A stretch of 46,038 nt of DNA from Flavobacteriales bacterium UBA5692 (lineage in GTDB: Bacteria > Bacteroidota > Bacteroidia > Flavobacteriales_D > Sanyastnellaceae). The position numbers and the translations under genes are program-made. The stretch lies in the NCBI GenBank assembly GCA_002420235.1, contig DIHQ01000091.1, positions 1 through 46,038 of the forward strand, written 5' to 3'. This document shows, one piece after another, positions 1 through 8,078 of this stretch (position 1 is its first letter; each line of letters opens with the position of its first letter). The notes under the pieces are model-generated. The model was not told the origin of the DNA and ran no database searches. It saw nothing but the letters and a program-made list of their open reading frames with translations.

Positions 1-652
1 GTGCACCGGCTGCAGCACCCTGCATTCGGCCTGCTGCCGCATCCTTGCCTTTATTCATGGCATCCTTTGCACGATCCTGAATGGACTTACTATCCTCTCC
101 CTCACCTCCCTCTGGTTCAATCGTTTCACCCGGAACGAATCCGAGGGCTTTGATTAAGCGGTCTGAGATATCGTACTTAGGATTGGTATAGAGCATATTG
201 CTCTGGTTGCTTTTGTCGAAAATGACCATGTATCCACTCCCGCTGGCAATGTCCTTTAACTCCTCAAAGACCAAATCTTGGATGGGTTGAATCAGTTCTT
301 GACGCTTTTGAAAGAGCTCTCCTTCGACACCGAACTTTTCTTTCTGCAAATCCCGAGCTTCCCGGCGTTTTGTCGTAATCTCCTCCTCTCGCTTGCCACG
401 CATCTCCGCGGTCAATAAAACGCGCTCGGCTCGATAAGCCATCTCAAGGCGTTCTACAGCATCCAATTTCATTTCAATCTCAACCTGCCAATCCACTGCC
501 ATTTGATTCAATTCTCCTTGTGCCGTTGAATATTCCGGTAAATGCAACAAGACATAATCGGTGTCGATATAAGCAAATTTCTGGGCATTCGCCCCGAGTC
601 CCGCGAACAAAGCTAGACCCAGTAAAAACCGTGATAATGATCGCATCTTCAT
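1..652 (-). CDS. OmpH/Skp-family periplasmic chaperone (3' end cut by window edge)
   Basis: The first 217 codons of an OmpH/Skp-type chaperone, which keeps unfolded outer-membrane proteins soluble in the periplasm and hands them to BamA. I translated it by hand on the minus strand. It starts MKMRSLSRF, has a signal peptide ending near ANAQ (about residue 24), then the family opening KFAYIDTDYVLLHLPEY and a long charged coiled coil rich in Arg/Glu (about residues 55-115). The Skp head returns with GYMVIFDKSNQSNMLY. After about residue 170 the chain turns into an Ala/Gly/Lys-rich tail that runs off the window, so the true C-terminus is unknown. The start lies 10 bases after the bamA stop, so it is the last visible gene of the bamA operon. 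A second in-frame ATG at 646 is also possible. Confidence 0.88.
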   Translation of the reverse strand, partial: MKMRSLSRFLLGLALFAGLGANAQKFAYIDTDYVLLHLPEYSTAQGELNQMAVDWQVEIEMKLDAVERLEMAYRAERVLLTAEMRGKREEEITTKRREARDLQKEKFGVEGELFQKRQELIQPIQDLVFEELKDIASGSGYMVIFDKSNQSNMLYTNPKYDISDRLIKALGFVPGETIEPEGGEGEDSKSIQDRAKDAMNKGKDAAAGRMQGAAAGA

Positions 653-662
653 CTAATTTTAA

Positions 663-3206
663 TTACAAATCTCCCATATTCATACCAATGCTAAAGTGAA
701 ACTGGCCCCTTGACATGTTGGGCAAGCTTGGTACGTCATCCAAGCGCCATCCATAATCAAGGCCTAACAGGCCAAACATGGGCAGAAAAATTCGCATTCC
801 AACACCCGCGGAACGGTACACTTCAAACGGATTGAATTCCCTGGCATCGGCCCATGTCTTACCTGCATCAATAAAGGCCATGGTGTAGATGGTAGCACTC
901 GGGTTAGTGCTTAACGGGTAGCGTAACTCAGCACCGTACTTTGCAATGACAGGCGCACCTGTATTTTGGTTCGGCATTGTAAGAGACAAATCATCAAAGC
1001 CACGCAGGTTGATAATCTCCCTGCCGTCCAAAACAAACCCGCTCAGGAACACCCCGCCAAGGTAGAAACGTTCAAATGGTGATAGACCCACAGTGCGGTT
1101 GTACTGACCAATAAGTCCGACGCCCGCATGGGTTCGCAGCACAAGGGTCCGAGGATTCTCACCAGCAGATTGAGTCAATGGCGTATACCACTCGGCCTTG
1201 ACCTTCCATTTGTGGTATTCCACCCACCGGAAGCGTTCTTGGTCACTCATGCCCTCATAGTATGTGCCCTCAGGACGGAATTTGCTGTAAGGCGGCGTTG
1301 CCTTTACTGAAAGTGAAATATTGGACCCCCATACCGGATAAATGGGATCTGAAATCGAATTTCGCGCCAAGGTGAAATTGGCAGCTAGATTATTCGCTAC
1401 ACCATTAGAAAAGCTAAAGAAAACCCCATAATTATCGAGGTTAAAATGCTGATAGCTCAAGGCTACATTCATGGTGAACCAGTCGTCCGGCTTTTTCCAG
1501 CGTTGGCCAAAGCCCACTTGTACTCCTGTAATTTCGAGAGACTGTCGTAGTGAGTTAAGCTCCCCTTCTATACGTTTGGGTTGGCCATTGCTCTGGATTG
1601 AACGCCAAGCAGAGAAACTAAGTGCATTGGGCTTCTTACCTCCCATCCAGGGCTCCATGAAACTCAAATTATAACTCTGAAAAAATGCCCCATTCGATTG
1701 AGCTCGGAGGGAAAGTCGTTGACCGTCACCCGTCGGAATCGGTTTCCATGAGCCCTTCTGAAACATATTCTTCGCACTGAAATTGGTGAAGCTGACTCCG
1801 AGCGTTCCGACAATACGACCTCCGCCCCATCCTCCAGATAACTCAATCTGATCTGAAGGCTTTTCCTCCACTGTGTATTCAATGTCAACAGTGCCATCCT
1901 CAGGATGTTGGATGGGATTAATACCAAAGGCCTCCTGATTGAAGTAATTCAGCTGCGCCAGTTCTCGCTGCGTTCTGATGATATCAGTTCGGCTAAAAAG
2001 GTCACCAGGTCGCGTTCGTATTTCACGATAAATGACGTGATCATTGGTCTTCGTATTCCCCTGAACAATGACCTTTCCGATGCGGAATTGCTTTCCTTCC
2101 ATCATGCGCACCTCGATATCGATGGTGTCATTCTCGATTCGTGTCTCAATTGGTATCGCTTGGAAGGTGAGATAGCCATCGTCTTGATACAATGAACTCA
2201 AATCAAGGCCCTTAGGATCCATAAACACCCGCGTTTCAAGACGCTCCAAATCATACGTCTCACCGCGATTAATGCCCAGGATAGAATCTAGCTGGGTACT
2301 GCGGTATTTCGTGTTACCTGTGAATGAAATCTCTCCAAAATAGAACCGATTGCCTTCACTAATATCAATTTTCACCCCCACCTGCCCTTCTGGCAAGCGG
2401 TAAATAGTGTCCCCTAGCACTCGGGCATTCCGATATCCTTCTTTGTTATAAAGTGCGATGATCTCGCCGCGCGCTTGTTCGAGGTTGGCTTCAACAAACT
2501 TACTTGACTTGAAGAATCTATACCATTTTTTTGCTTTCAAATCCTTCATTGAGCGCAGCACTTGCTTCTTTTCCAAATTTGCCACGCCATCTACTACAAT
2601 TTCACCGATTTTTACCTTGTCTCCTTTTTCAATAACTATATTCAATCTAGCGCCATTCTCAAATGAAGAGTCTGCAAATTGGGTTATGGAAATCTCTGCG
2701 TCCCAAAAACCTTTTTCGTGATAATAATCCCTCAGGCGTTTCCGGGCGGTAACCATGACGTTTTCATTGACAACGCGCCCCGTGAGCAATTCAATCTTCC
2801 CCCTAAGGGTCTCCTGCTCAGACCGGGGCACCCCCTCAAACGTGTAGCGGGTTAGCCTTGGTAATTCATCCACTCGAATAACCAGATAAACCTCGCTATC
2901 ACGCACTTCCACCAACTCAATTGAGATGTCCTCAAAAAGGTTTTGAGTCCACAGATTTCGAATCGCGCGGGTAATTTCTTCGCCAGGGATGGTCAACTCT
3001 TGGCCGATTTGCAGGGCACTGAACAACTTGACGGCCTGCGCATCAGTGTAATCCGCCCCGAGGACCGTTAATCCAGCAAGCGTATATTTTTTGTCATAAT
3101 CCGGTCTGGCCGGAACCTGCGCCATTACGTTGTGTATCGAAAATCCCATAAAAAAAGGGAGTCCGAAAAACAGAATATGCGTCAAGGTTTTTCCGGTCTT
3201 TGTCAT
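663..3206 (-). CDS. bamA: Outer-membrane protein assembly factor BamA
   Basis: The central beta-barrel subunit of the BAM machine that folds and inserts outer-membrane proteins. The 847-residue length fits the family. A signal peptide (about residues 1-29, ending VMAQ) is followed by a POTRA series (about 35-450, opening with YTLAGLTVLGADYTD) and a C-terminal 16-strand barrel. The L6-loop signature appears as LRGF (in EIINLRGFDD), with Leu where the consensus has Val or Ile. The start ATG overlaps the uppS stop by four bases (ATGA), so the two are translationally coupled, and ompH follows after 10 bases. The order DUF6089-uppS-bamA-ompH is the usual Bacteroidota arrangement. Function is essentially certain; the exact POTRA boundaries are my estimate. 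Confidence 0.95.
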   Translation of the reverse strand: MTKTGKTLTHILFFGLPFFMGFSIHNVMAQVPARPDYDKKYTLAGLTVLGADYTDAQAVKLFSALQIGQELTIPGEEITRAIRNLWTQNLFEDISIELVEVRDSEVYLVIRVDELPRLTRYTFEGVPRSEQETLRGKIELLTGRVVNENVMVTARKRLRDYYHEKGFWDAEISITQFADSSFENGARLNIVIEKGDKVKIGEIVVDGVANLEKKQVLRSMKDLKAKKWYRFFKSSKFVEANLEQARGEIIALYNKEGYRNARVLGDTIYRLPEGQVGVKIDISEGNRFYFGEISFTGNTKYRSTQLDSILGINRGETYDLERLETRVFMDPKGLDLSSLYQDDGYLTFQAIPIETRIENDTIDIEVRMMEGKQFRIGKVIVQGNTKTNDHVIYREIRTRPGDLFSRTDIIRTQRELAQLNYFNQEAFGINPIQHPEDGTVDIEYTVEEKPSDQIELSGGWGGGRIVGTLGVSFTNFSAKNMFQKGSWKPIPTGDGQRLSLRAQSNGAFFQSYNLSFMEPWMGGKKPNALSFSAWRSIQSNGQPKRIEGELNSLRQSLEITGVQVGFGQRWKKPDDWFTMNVALSYQHFNLDNYGVFFSFSNGVANNLAANFTLARNSISDPIYPVWGSNISLSVKATPPYSKFRPEGTYYEGMSDQERFRWVEYHKWKVKAEWYTPLTQSAGENPRTLVLRTHAGVGLIGQYNRTVGLSPFERFYLGGVFLSGFVLDGREIINLRGFDDLSLTMPNQNTGAPVIAKYGAELRYPLSTNPSATIYTMAFIDAGKTWADAREFNPFEVYRSAGVGMRIFLPMFGLLGLDYGWRLDDVPSLPNMSRGQFHFSIGMNMGDL

Positions 3207-3976
3207 TTTGACTCAACATTGTGATTCGTATCCAATAAACCTCCGAAACGACGTTCTCTATTTTGAAAATCCCGAATTGCACCAATGAATTCTTCCTTAC
3301 CAAAATCTGGCCAAAGCACTGGAGAGAAATGCAATTCGGTATAGGCCATCTGCCACAAAAGAAAATTGGATATGCGATGTTCACCACTCGTTCGAATCAT
3401 CAACTCCGGATCAGGAACATCTCGTGTGGTTAAATGGTCGGTAATTACCTGGGCATCGACTTCTTCTGGCCTGATTCCGCTAAGCATTAGAGCTTTTATT
3501 GCCTCCACCATTTCCCACTTTGAACTGTAACTCAAAGCGAGTATCAGTTCAAGGTTTTTTTGATGGGCTGTCTGCTCAGCAGCGAGTTCTAATTGCGACT
3601 GACACGAGGCAGGAAGGGCACCAGTATCTCCAATGGTTCGCAAGCGAACACCCTTATCTGAAAGGGCCTCCAATTCCTTGATTAAGGTATCCACGAGCAA
3701 GTCCATGAGAGCATTGACTTCTTCTACAGGACGGCTCCAATTTTCAGTACTGAACGCATACAGCGTCAAGTGTTTCACCCCGAGTTCCAACGCAGCTTCC
3801 ACAGAGGCACGCACTGAATCAATACCATTCATATGACCGAAAACTCGCGACTCTCCGCGCTCATTGGCCCATCGACCATTACCATCCATGATGATTGCAA
3901 CATGCTTTGGAATTCGCTCAGGGTCTAAACCCCAAGCGGCGCAGCGTTCAAGTTGTTCGTTTTCCACTGCCATCAT
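3203..3976 (-). CDS. uppS: Isoprenyl (undecaprenyl diphosphate) transferase
   Basis: cis-Prenyltransferase that condenses farnesyl-PP with isopentenyl-PP to make undecaprenyl-PP, the lipid carrier for peptidoglycan and O-antigen. At 257 residues it is the usual size. The catalytic motif HVAIIMDGNGRWA contains the essential Asp31. The block LTLYAFSTENWSRP and the C-terminal IRTSGEHRISNFLLWQ, with the following YTEL, are the other family hallmarks. It starts with two adjacent Met codons (MMAVENE). The stop of the upstream DUF6089 gene overlaps this start by four bases, and the same ATGA overlap links it to bamA. Its substrate precursors would come from the MEP pathway, whose first enzyme (dxs) is also in this window. 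Confidence 0.95.
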   Translation of the reverse strand: MMAVENEQLERCAAWGLDPERIPKHVAIIMDGNGRWANERGESRVFGHMNGIDSVRASVEAALELGVKHLTLYAFSTENWSRPVEEVNALMDLLVDTLIKELEALSDKGVRLRTIGDTGALPASCQSQLELAAEQTAHQKNLELILALSYSSKWEMVEAIKALMLSGIRPEEVDAQVITDHLTTRDVPDPELMIRTSGEHRISNFLLWQMAYTELHFSPVLWPDFGKEEFIGAIRDFQNRERRFGGLLDTNHNVESK

Positions 3977-4863
3977 ATCTCAGACCAACAGGTAGTAGGT
4001 TTTTTGCTGATTCGAAAGCTCAATGAAGCTGTAATGTAGGCGTAAACGTCCGTTCTTGACGGATCACCGCGTTGTCGGCCGCCTTGGTTGTTAATTCCCC
4101 CTTCTGGGAGCAAGGTTTGATCCGCTACAGCTGCTGTTACTTCTCCGAGCTCCTGAAGCAACACCGCACGATCAGCATACATGCCGCTGACATCATCCAA
4201 ATAGTCAGTCCACGTTTTTCGTACACCCCAGTCGATGTTGAAAGTGGTAAACGGACCAATGTTTGACTTGAAACCGAATCCAATCGGCACTGATATTCCA
4301 GTAGTACCATAAGGTTCGATGCCGTAAGCTTCACCCCATGTCGTTCCCTGGCCCTCCGTTCCAAGAGGTTGTAATGGCGTCCACTGGCCATTCCATTCTG
4401 CCTCGGGCATGTGCGTAAAAACCCCCAAGCCCGTGTAGAGAAATGCAGTCAGCCGATCACCGGGATTTCCCAGTTGATGATCGAGATAATTTATTTCAAA
4501 CAGGGCACTTAACTCCCCTATGTCATTCCGGAAATGTAAATTCCGATTCTGTTGCCAGGGATCAGAGCTATCCGAATCCCAAGCCTCTATTCGACCACGA
4601 AAGTAATTGATACGAAGTCCCAAACGGGTTGAGAAGTTGTGCCTATAAAAACCGCCATAACCGGCAGTCAAGCGCCCGCCCATGTGTGCGTCTGGATTGA
4701 TATCCCCAGTGTAATAGGCGGTGCCTAGAGTAATGCCGATTTCTTTGGATTGCTCAAATTTGCGCTGCCCCCAAGCAGGAACAATCATCCATACTCCCAA
4801 CAGGAGCATGAACAAGCGTGTCTGAGTTAAGACTTTGAAGCGGTCGTTATCCAATAAATTCAA
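3973..4863 (-). CDS. DUF6089-family outer-membrane beta-barrel protein
   Basis: A 296-residue protein with a signal peptide (hydrophobic stretch LFMLLLGVWMIVPAWG, cleaved near residue 33) and alternating beta-strand segments such as EIGITLGTAYYTGDINPD and GGRLTAGYGGFYRHNF. It resembles the DUF6089 porin-like proteins found immediately upstream of uppS-bamA in Bacteroidota. The function is unknown; position suggests a small outer-membrane protein made together with its assembly machinery. The most upstream start in frame is TTG at 4863, about 30 bases after a good promoter match (4893-4920). An ATG start 54 bases further in would leave a weak signal peptide, so I prefer TTG. Its stop overlaps the uppS start. 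Confidence 0.8.
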   Translation of the reverse strand: MNLLDNDRFKVLTQTRLFMLLLGVWMIVPAWGQRKFEQSKEIGITLGTAYYTGDINPDAHMGGRLTAGYGGFYRHNFSTRLGLRINYFRGRIEAWDSDSSDPWQQNRNLHFRNDIGELSALFEINYLDHQLGNPGDRLTAFLYTGLGVFTHMPEAEWNGQWTPLQPLGTEGQGTTWGEAYGIEPYGTTGISVPIGFGFKSNIGPFTTFNIDWGVRKTWTDYLDDVSGMYADRAVLLQELGEVTAAVADQTLLPEGGINNQGGRQRGDPSRTDVYAYITASLSFRISKKPTTCWSEI

Positions 4864-4892
4864 GTCTTTCTATTGAATGAGTCTATAACGCA

Positions 4893-4920
4893 CGAAAATA
4901 CATGGAATTGTCCCATCCAA
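4893..4920 (-). promoter_or_regulatory. Candidate promoter for the DUF6089-uppS-bamA-ompH operon
   Basis: On the minus strand TTG (4918-4920) is followed after 17 bases by TATTTTCG (4893-4900), one mismatch from the Bacteroidota -7 consensus TAnnTTTG. It lies in the 100-base gap after nadK and would give a leader of roughly 20-25 bases before the TTG start codon. Prediction by eye only. Confidence 0.4.
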
Positions 4921-4963
4921 TTGAAAAAAACAACCAATAAGGCAAGGAGTTTATCCACGATTA

Positions 4964-5842
4964 TCAGCGATCACGGGGGTCAATGCCCCAGTGCATTTTT
5001 GCACGTACAGTGCTGAAAAATTCTTGATGTTCAAGGTTCATCAAGAACAAGCGAAACGGCGCAGTAGTAATTTGGACTTTCCGGCCTCCATCTAGGATGA
5101 ACATCCGTGAATCCAAACTCAGCAAAAATTGATTCTCCCTGCCGTCCGCAACCAATTGCAACCTACCATTTGCTGGGAGGATAAGAGGTCTGTTATTCAG
5201 GTTGTGCGGAGCAACGGGATTGATGCACAGAACGTCCGATCCGGGCATTACAATGGGCCCTCCTGCGCTAAGTGAATAAGCTGTTGAACCTGTTGGCGTC
5301 GAGACAATCAGGCCGTCCGCCCAATAATTATTCACAAAGGTTTCATTCCACAAAACCTCAACCGCCACCATGCTGGAGGTGTCGCGTTTCATTATGGCTA
5401 CATCATTCAAGGCGAAGGGGAAATCCCCCAACTCCATACCATCTACCTCCACTTGAAGCATCAAACGCTCCTCGTACCATCCCTGCCCTGCGGCGACGGC
5501 ATCCATGGCAAGGTCGATTTCATCGATTCCAACATTTGATAAAAAACCCAGCCGACCAGTGTTCACACCGAGTACGGGGATTTTAGTATCTCGAACCCAG
5601 ATGGCTGCTTCGAGCACAGTGCCATCACCACCTATGGCCACCAACAAGTCGTAGCCCTGCAGAGCGGCGGGGGGATCAAACGCATCCCAATCCCTTGCCC
5701 GAACCGTGCGTTCATCTAGAATTCGTTTAAAATTTGACTCTACTATCGGTGCCGGATCAAGATCATGGATGCGCGCAAGAATTTGCTTTATGGAATCGTC
5801 GTATTCCGGAGCAAAGGTCTTTCCATGGATAGCGATTTTCAT
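4964..5842 (-). CDS. nadK: NAD kinase
   Basis: ATP-dependent NAD+ kinase making NADP+ in the cytoplasm. The 292-residue protein has the phosphate-binding GGDGTVLEAA motif (Asp73 in GGDGT, residues 71-75), the NTGRLGFLSN block, the strongly conserved DGLIVSTPTGSTAYSLSAGG, and NPVAPHNLNNRPLILP near the end. These motifs place it firmly in the family. It sits 15 bases after the CBS-ACT gene in the same direction, so the two are very probably cotranscribed, and upstream of the bamA group after a 100-base gap. No missing catalytic residue was seen. Confidence 0.95.
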   Translation of the reverse strand: MKIAIHGKTFAPEYDDSIKQILARIHDLDPAPIVESNFKRILDERTVRARDWDAFDPPAALQGYDLLVAIGGDGTVLEAAIWVRDTKIPVLGVNTGRLGFLSNVGIDEIDLAMDAVAAGQGWYEERLMLQVEVDGMELGDFPFALNDVAIMKRDTSSMVAVEVLWNETFVNNYWADGLIVSTPTGSTAYSLSAGGPIVMPGSDVLCINPVAPHNLNNRPLILPANGRLQLVADGRENQFLLSLDSRMFILDGGRKVQITTAPFRLFLMNLEHQEFFSTVRAKMHWGIDPRDR

Positions 5843-5857
5843 GATGCTAAGGAACGG

Positions 5858-6508
5858 CTATTGTTTCAAAAAACGCATAAAGGCATCGTATCGTTCTCGC
5901 ATTTCCTCCTCGAACTGCGGTGCGTGAAAAAAAGATTGGATGGAATATCCGAACCGCTGAAAAGTTTGAATGACGGGCTCAATATCTTCCGTTTCAACCT
6001 TGAGGGTAACCTCCACATTGCTAGAATTCTCCAAGTTTGATGTAGTGCATGCGATGACGCGGGTCCCCCCATCTTCGGCCAATCTTGCTACTTCTGAAAT
6101 AGACAGGTCACCTTCCGGCACCTCGAGAATGACAACACCACCGCGTGCTGCCCAATGGGATTGTTCAGCGAGAAAATGCACAACAGAAGCCGCATTGACA
6201 CAACCCTTGTACGTCCCCTCATCCACAACAGGCAATGCATCCACTTCCGCCGCGACCAGTTGACCTACTACATCGTATAAATGGCTCTTCGGAGTCGTGT
6301 AGACGGCCCTTGCTTGAAACGCCGCCATGGGCATTTCCTCGTCCATATTGATCACGTCATCCTCATAGATCAATCCAGAAAATTCATCTCCATTGACCAG
6401 TGGCAAGTGACGAACCTTATACTCATCCATCAAATGAAGCACTCGACCCGCAGGATCTTCAGGCTTCACGGCCGGGAGGTCAGAATTCATAATGCGCTCT
6501 GCGTACAT
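5858..6508 (-). CDS. CBS-CBS-ACT-like regulatory protein
   Basis: A 216-residue soluble protein with two CBS motifs (about residues 1-55 with VRHLPLVNGDEFSGLI, and 65-125 with VDALPVVDEGTYKGCV) and a C-terminal ACT-like alpha/beta domain (about 135-200, starting GGVVILEVPEGDLSISEVAR). This is the AcuB-like architecture. CBS pairs usually bind adenine nucleotides and ACT domains small ligands, so a sensory or regulatory role is likely, but the target is unknown. It is the first gene before nadK (15-base gap), an arrangement I recognise from other Bacteroidota, which makes NAD(P) metabolism a reasonable guess. The start ATG is divergent from pdxJ across 63 bases. Confidence 0.82.
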   Translation of the reverse strand: MYAERIMNSDLPAVKPEDPAGRVLHLMDEYKVRHLPLVNGDEFSGLIYEDDVINMDEEMPMAAFQARAVYTTPKSHLYDVVGQLVAAEVDALPVVDEGTYKGCVNAASVVHFLAEQSHWAARGGVVILEVPEGDLSISEVARLAEDGGTRVIACTTSNLENSSNVEVTLKVETEDIEPVIQTFQRFGYSIQSFFHAPQFEEEMRERYDAFMRFLKQ

Positions 6509-6512
6509 GGTT

Positions 6513-6520
6513 TAATTTTG
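6513..6520 (+). promoter_or_regulatory. Candidate -7 element for pdxJ
   Basis: TAATTTTG is an exact match to the Bacteroidota -7 consensus TAnnTTTG in the divergent CBS/pdxJ gap. I see no clear TTG at the expected distance upstream, so the call is tentative. The leader would be about 45 bases. Confidence 0.35.
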
Positions 6521-6560
6521 CGTAAGTCCACCGATGGAATGCACCGGAGGTGTTGGAATC

Positions 6561-6591
6561 GAAAGATACGGATGACAAGACTCAGCGTCAA
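6561..6591 (-). promoter_or_regulatory. Candidate promoter for the CBS-nadK transcript
   Basis: Minus-strand TTG (6589-6591), 20-base spacer, then TATCTTTC (6561-6568), matching TAnnTTTG except for the last base. The -33 element lies inside the first codons of the divergent pdxJ gene. The implied leader is about 45-50 bases. Confidence 0.35.
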
Positions 6592-7297
6592 CGTCAATAA
6601 AATTGCGACCCTGCGCAATGCACGTGGGGGTAAAGTTCCCAATGTGGTGCAGGCTGCAAAACGAATACAATCCTATGGAGCTCAGGGGATTACCGTTCAT
6701 CCGCGTCCTGACCAACGCCACATTACTTATGCAGATGTGAAGGCCTTACGGGAGGTTGTATACACTGAATTCAACGTTGAAGGTTACCCGTCTGCCTCAT
6801 TTTTGAATCTTGTTTTGGAGGTTCGACCCGATCAAGTGACTTTGGTTCCGGACCCTCCAGACGCGTTAACATCCAACCATGGGTGGGATGTGATCCAACA
6901 CCGCCTTCTCCTGCAGCAAACCACTAAATCTTTGCAAGATTCAGGCATGCGCGTGAGCCTATTCACAGGAACTGAAGGAGAGCAACTTGAAGCAGCTGCA
7001 GCCATAGGCGCAGATCGCATCGAGCTTTACACCGAACCCTATGCAGAGGGATTTGCCCAGGGAAATCCAGAATCTGTGTTGGCCTTTGCAAAGGCCGCTG
7101 CCTTCGCACACACTTGCGGATTAGGAGTTAACGCAGGTCATGACCTCGACGCGAATAACTTAAAGCATTTTGTTTCGAATGTGCCTTTCCTCAAGGAAGT
7201 AAGCATTGGTCACGCTTTGATATCAGATGCTTTATATGACGGTTTAAAACAGACGGTAAAAACGTACCTATCCTGTTTGGATGCCTCCATCACATGA
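6572..7297 (+). CDS. pdxJ: Pyridoxine 5'-phosphate synthase
   Basis: Condenses 1-deoxyxylulose 5-phosphate with 3-amino-2-oxopropyl phosphate to pyridoxine 5'-phosphate in the DXP-dependent vitamin B6 route. I set the start at the ATG giving MTRLSVNVNKIATLRNARGG, because this is where family homology begins and yields the usual length (241 residues); the frame is open further upstream but that part is antisense to the CBS gene. Other blocks are GITVHPRPDQRHI, FLNLVLEVRPDQVTLVPD, VSLFTGTEG, the Glu-rich AIGADRIELYTEPYAEGF and GVNAGHDLD. Its substrate DXP is the product of dxs at 37.8 kb. The stop overlaps the hydrolase start by four bases. Confidence 0.95.
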   Translation: MTRLSVNVNKIATLRNARGGKVPNVVQAAKRIQSYGAQGITVHPRPDQRHITYADVKALREVVYTEFNVEGYPSASFLNLVLEVRPDQVTLVPDPPDALTSNHGWDVIQHRLLLQQTTKSLQDSGMRVSLFTGTEGEQLEAAAAIGADRIELYTEPYAEGFAQGNPESVLAFAKAAAFAHTCGLGVNAGHDLDANNLKHFVSNVPFLKEVSIGHALISDALYDGLKQTVKTYLSCLDASIT

Positions 7298-8076
7298 AGC
7301 CGAATAACCTAAAACTTTTCAGTCGGGAGTTGGGTGCGGAGTCCGCACAAAACCTTGTCATACTTCATGGCTTACTCGGCACTTCCGATAATTGGCTCAC
7401 CTTAGGCAAGCGTTTCGCCGAAACACACCGGGTTCACCTCATCGACCAGCGCAATCACGGCAAAAGCCCTCATCACATCGAGCACAATTACGAAGCGATG
7501 GCAGATGATCTGATGCATTACCTCAATGAACGCAACATTCAAAGCGCGAGTATCATCGGTCATAGTATGGGTGGAAAGACTGCATTGATGTTTGCTGATC
7601 GGCATCCTACTCGGATCAATAAACTCATCATAGCTGACATGGCTGCACGCGCATATACTCCTCAACACGCAGCCATTTTCGACACACTACTATCCGCACC
7701 AATTGTCGCAGCTCAAAGCCGATCAGATGTAAGTGCCCACCTTATGAATCGGCTCAACGATGCAGGCATGGTAGCTTTTTTGATGAAAAACTTGCGCCGC
7801 AACAAATCCGGCGGGTTTTCTTGGCGTCCAAATATACCCTTACTGGCAAAGGTCATTGGTGCCATTGTAGACGAGGTGCCTCTCAACTTAAATACTTTGC
7901 CAACACTAGCAATTTACGGAGGGGAATCAAATTACGTTAATGCGGACGACCTCCAACAATACAAGTTGACCTGTATGCATTTCCAATCTCATGTTATAGA
8001 AAAAGCAGGGCACTGGTTGCACGCCAGCCACCCAGAAGAATTTTTTAAACAAATAGATACTTTCCTAGATGATTGA
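7294..8076 (+). CDS. Alpha/beta hydrolase (YbfF-like esterase)
   Basis: A 260-residue alpha/beta-fold hydrolase. The oxyanion loop LVILHGLLGTSDNW (about residues 21-34), the HxIDQRNHGKSPH strand, the nucleophile elbow GHSMGG with Ser91, and the C-terminal catalytic His in AGHWLHA (His240) are all present; the acid residue is not certain by eye. The HGLLGTSDNW/DQRNHGKS combination resembles YbfF-type acyl esterases of unknown physiological substrate. It is translationally coupled to pdxJ by an ATGA overlap, an association that says little about substrate. Its end lies two bases from the convergent ClC gene. Confidence 0.85.
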   Translation: MKPNNLKLFSRELGAESAQNLVILHGLLGTSDNWLTLGKRFAETHRVHLIDQRNHGKSPHHIEHNYEAMADDLMHYLNERNIQSASIIGHSMGGKTALMFADRHPTRINKLIIADMAARAYTPQHAAIFDTLLSAPIVAAQSRSDVSAHLMNRLNDAGMVAFLMKNLRRNKSGGFSWRPNIPLLAKVIGAIVDEVPLNLNTLPTLAIYGGESNYVNADDLQQYKLTCMHFQSHVIEKAGHWLHASHPEEFFKQIDTFLDD

Positions 8077-8078
8077 AG

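Noticed and set aside
6281..6571. Upstream extension of the pdxJ reading frame
   Set aside because: The extra 97 codons are antisense to the CBS gene and unlike PdxJ; family homology begins at ATG 6572.
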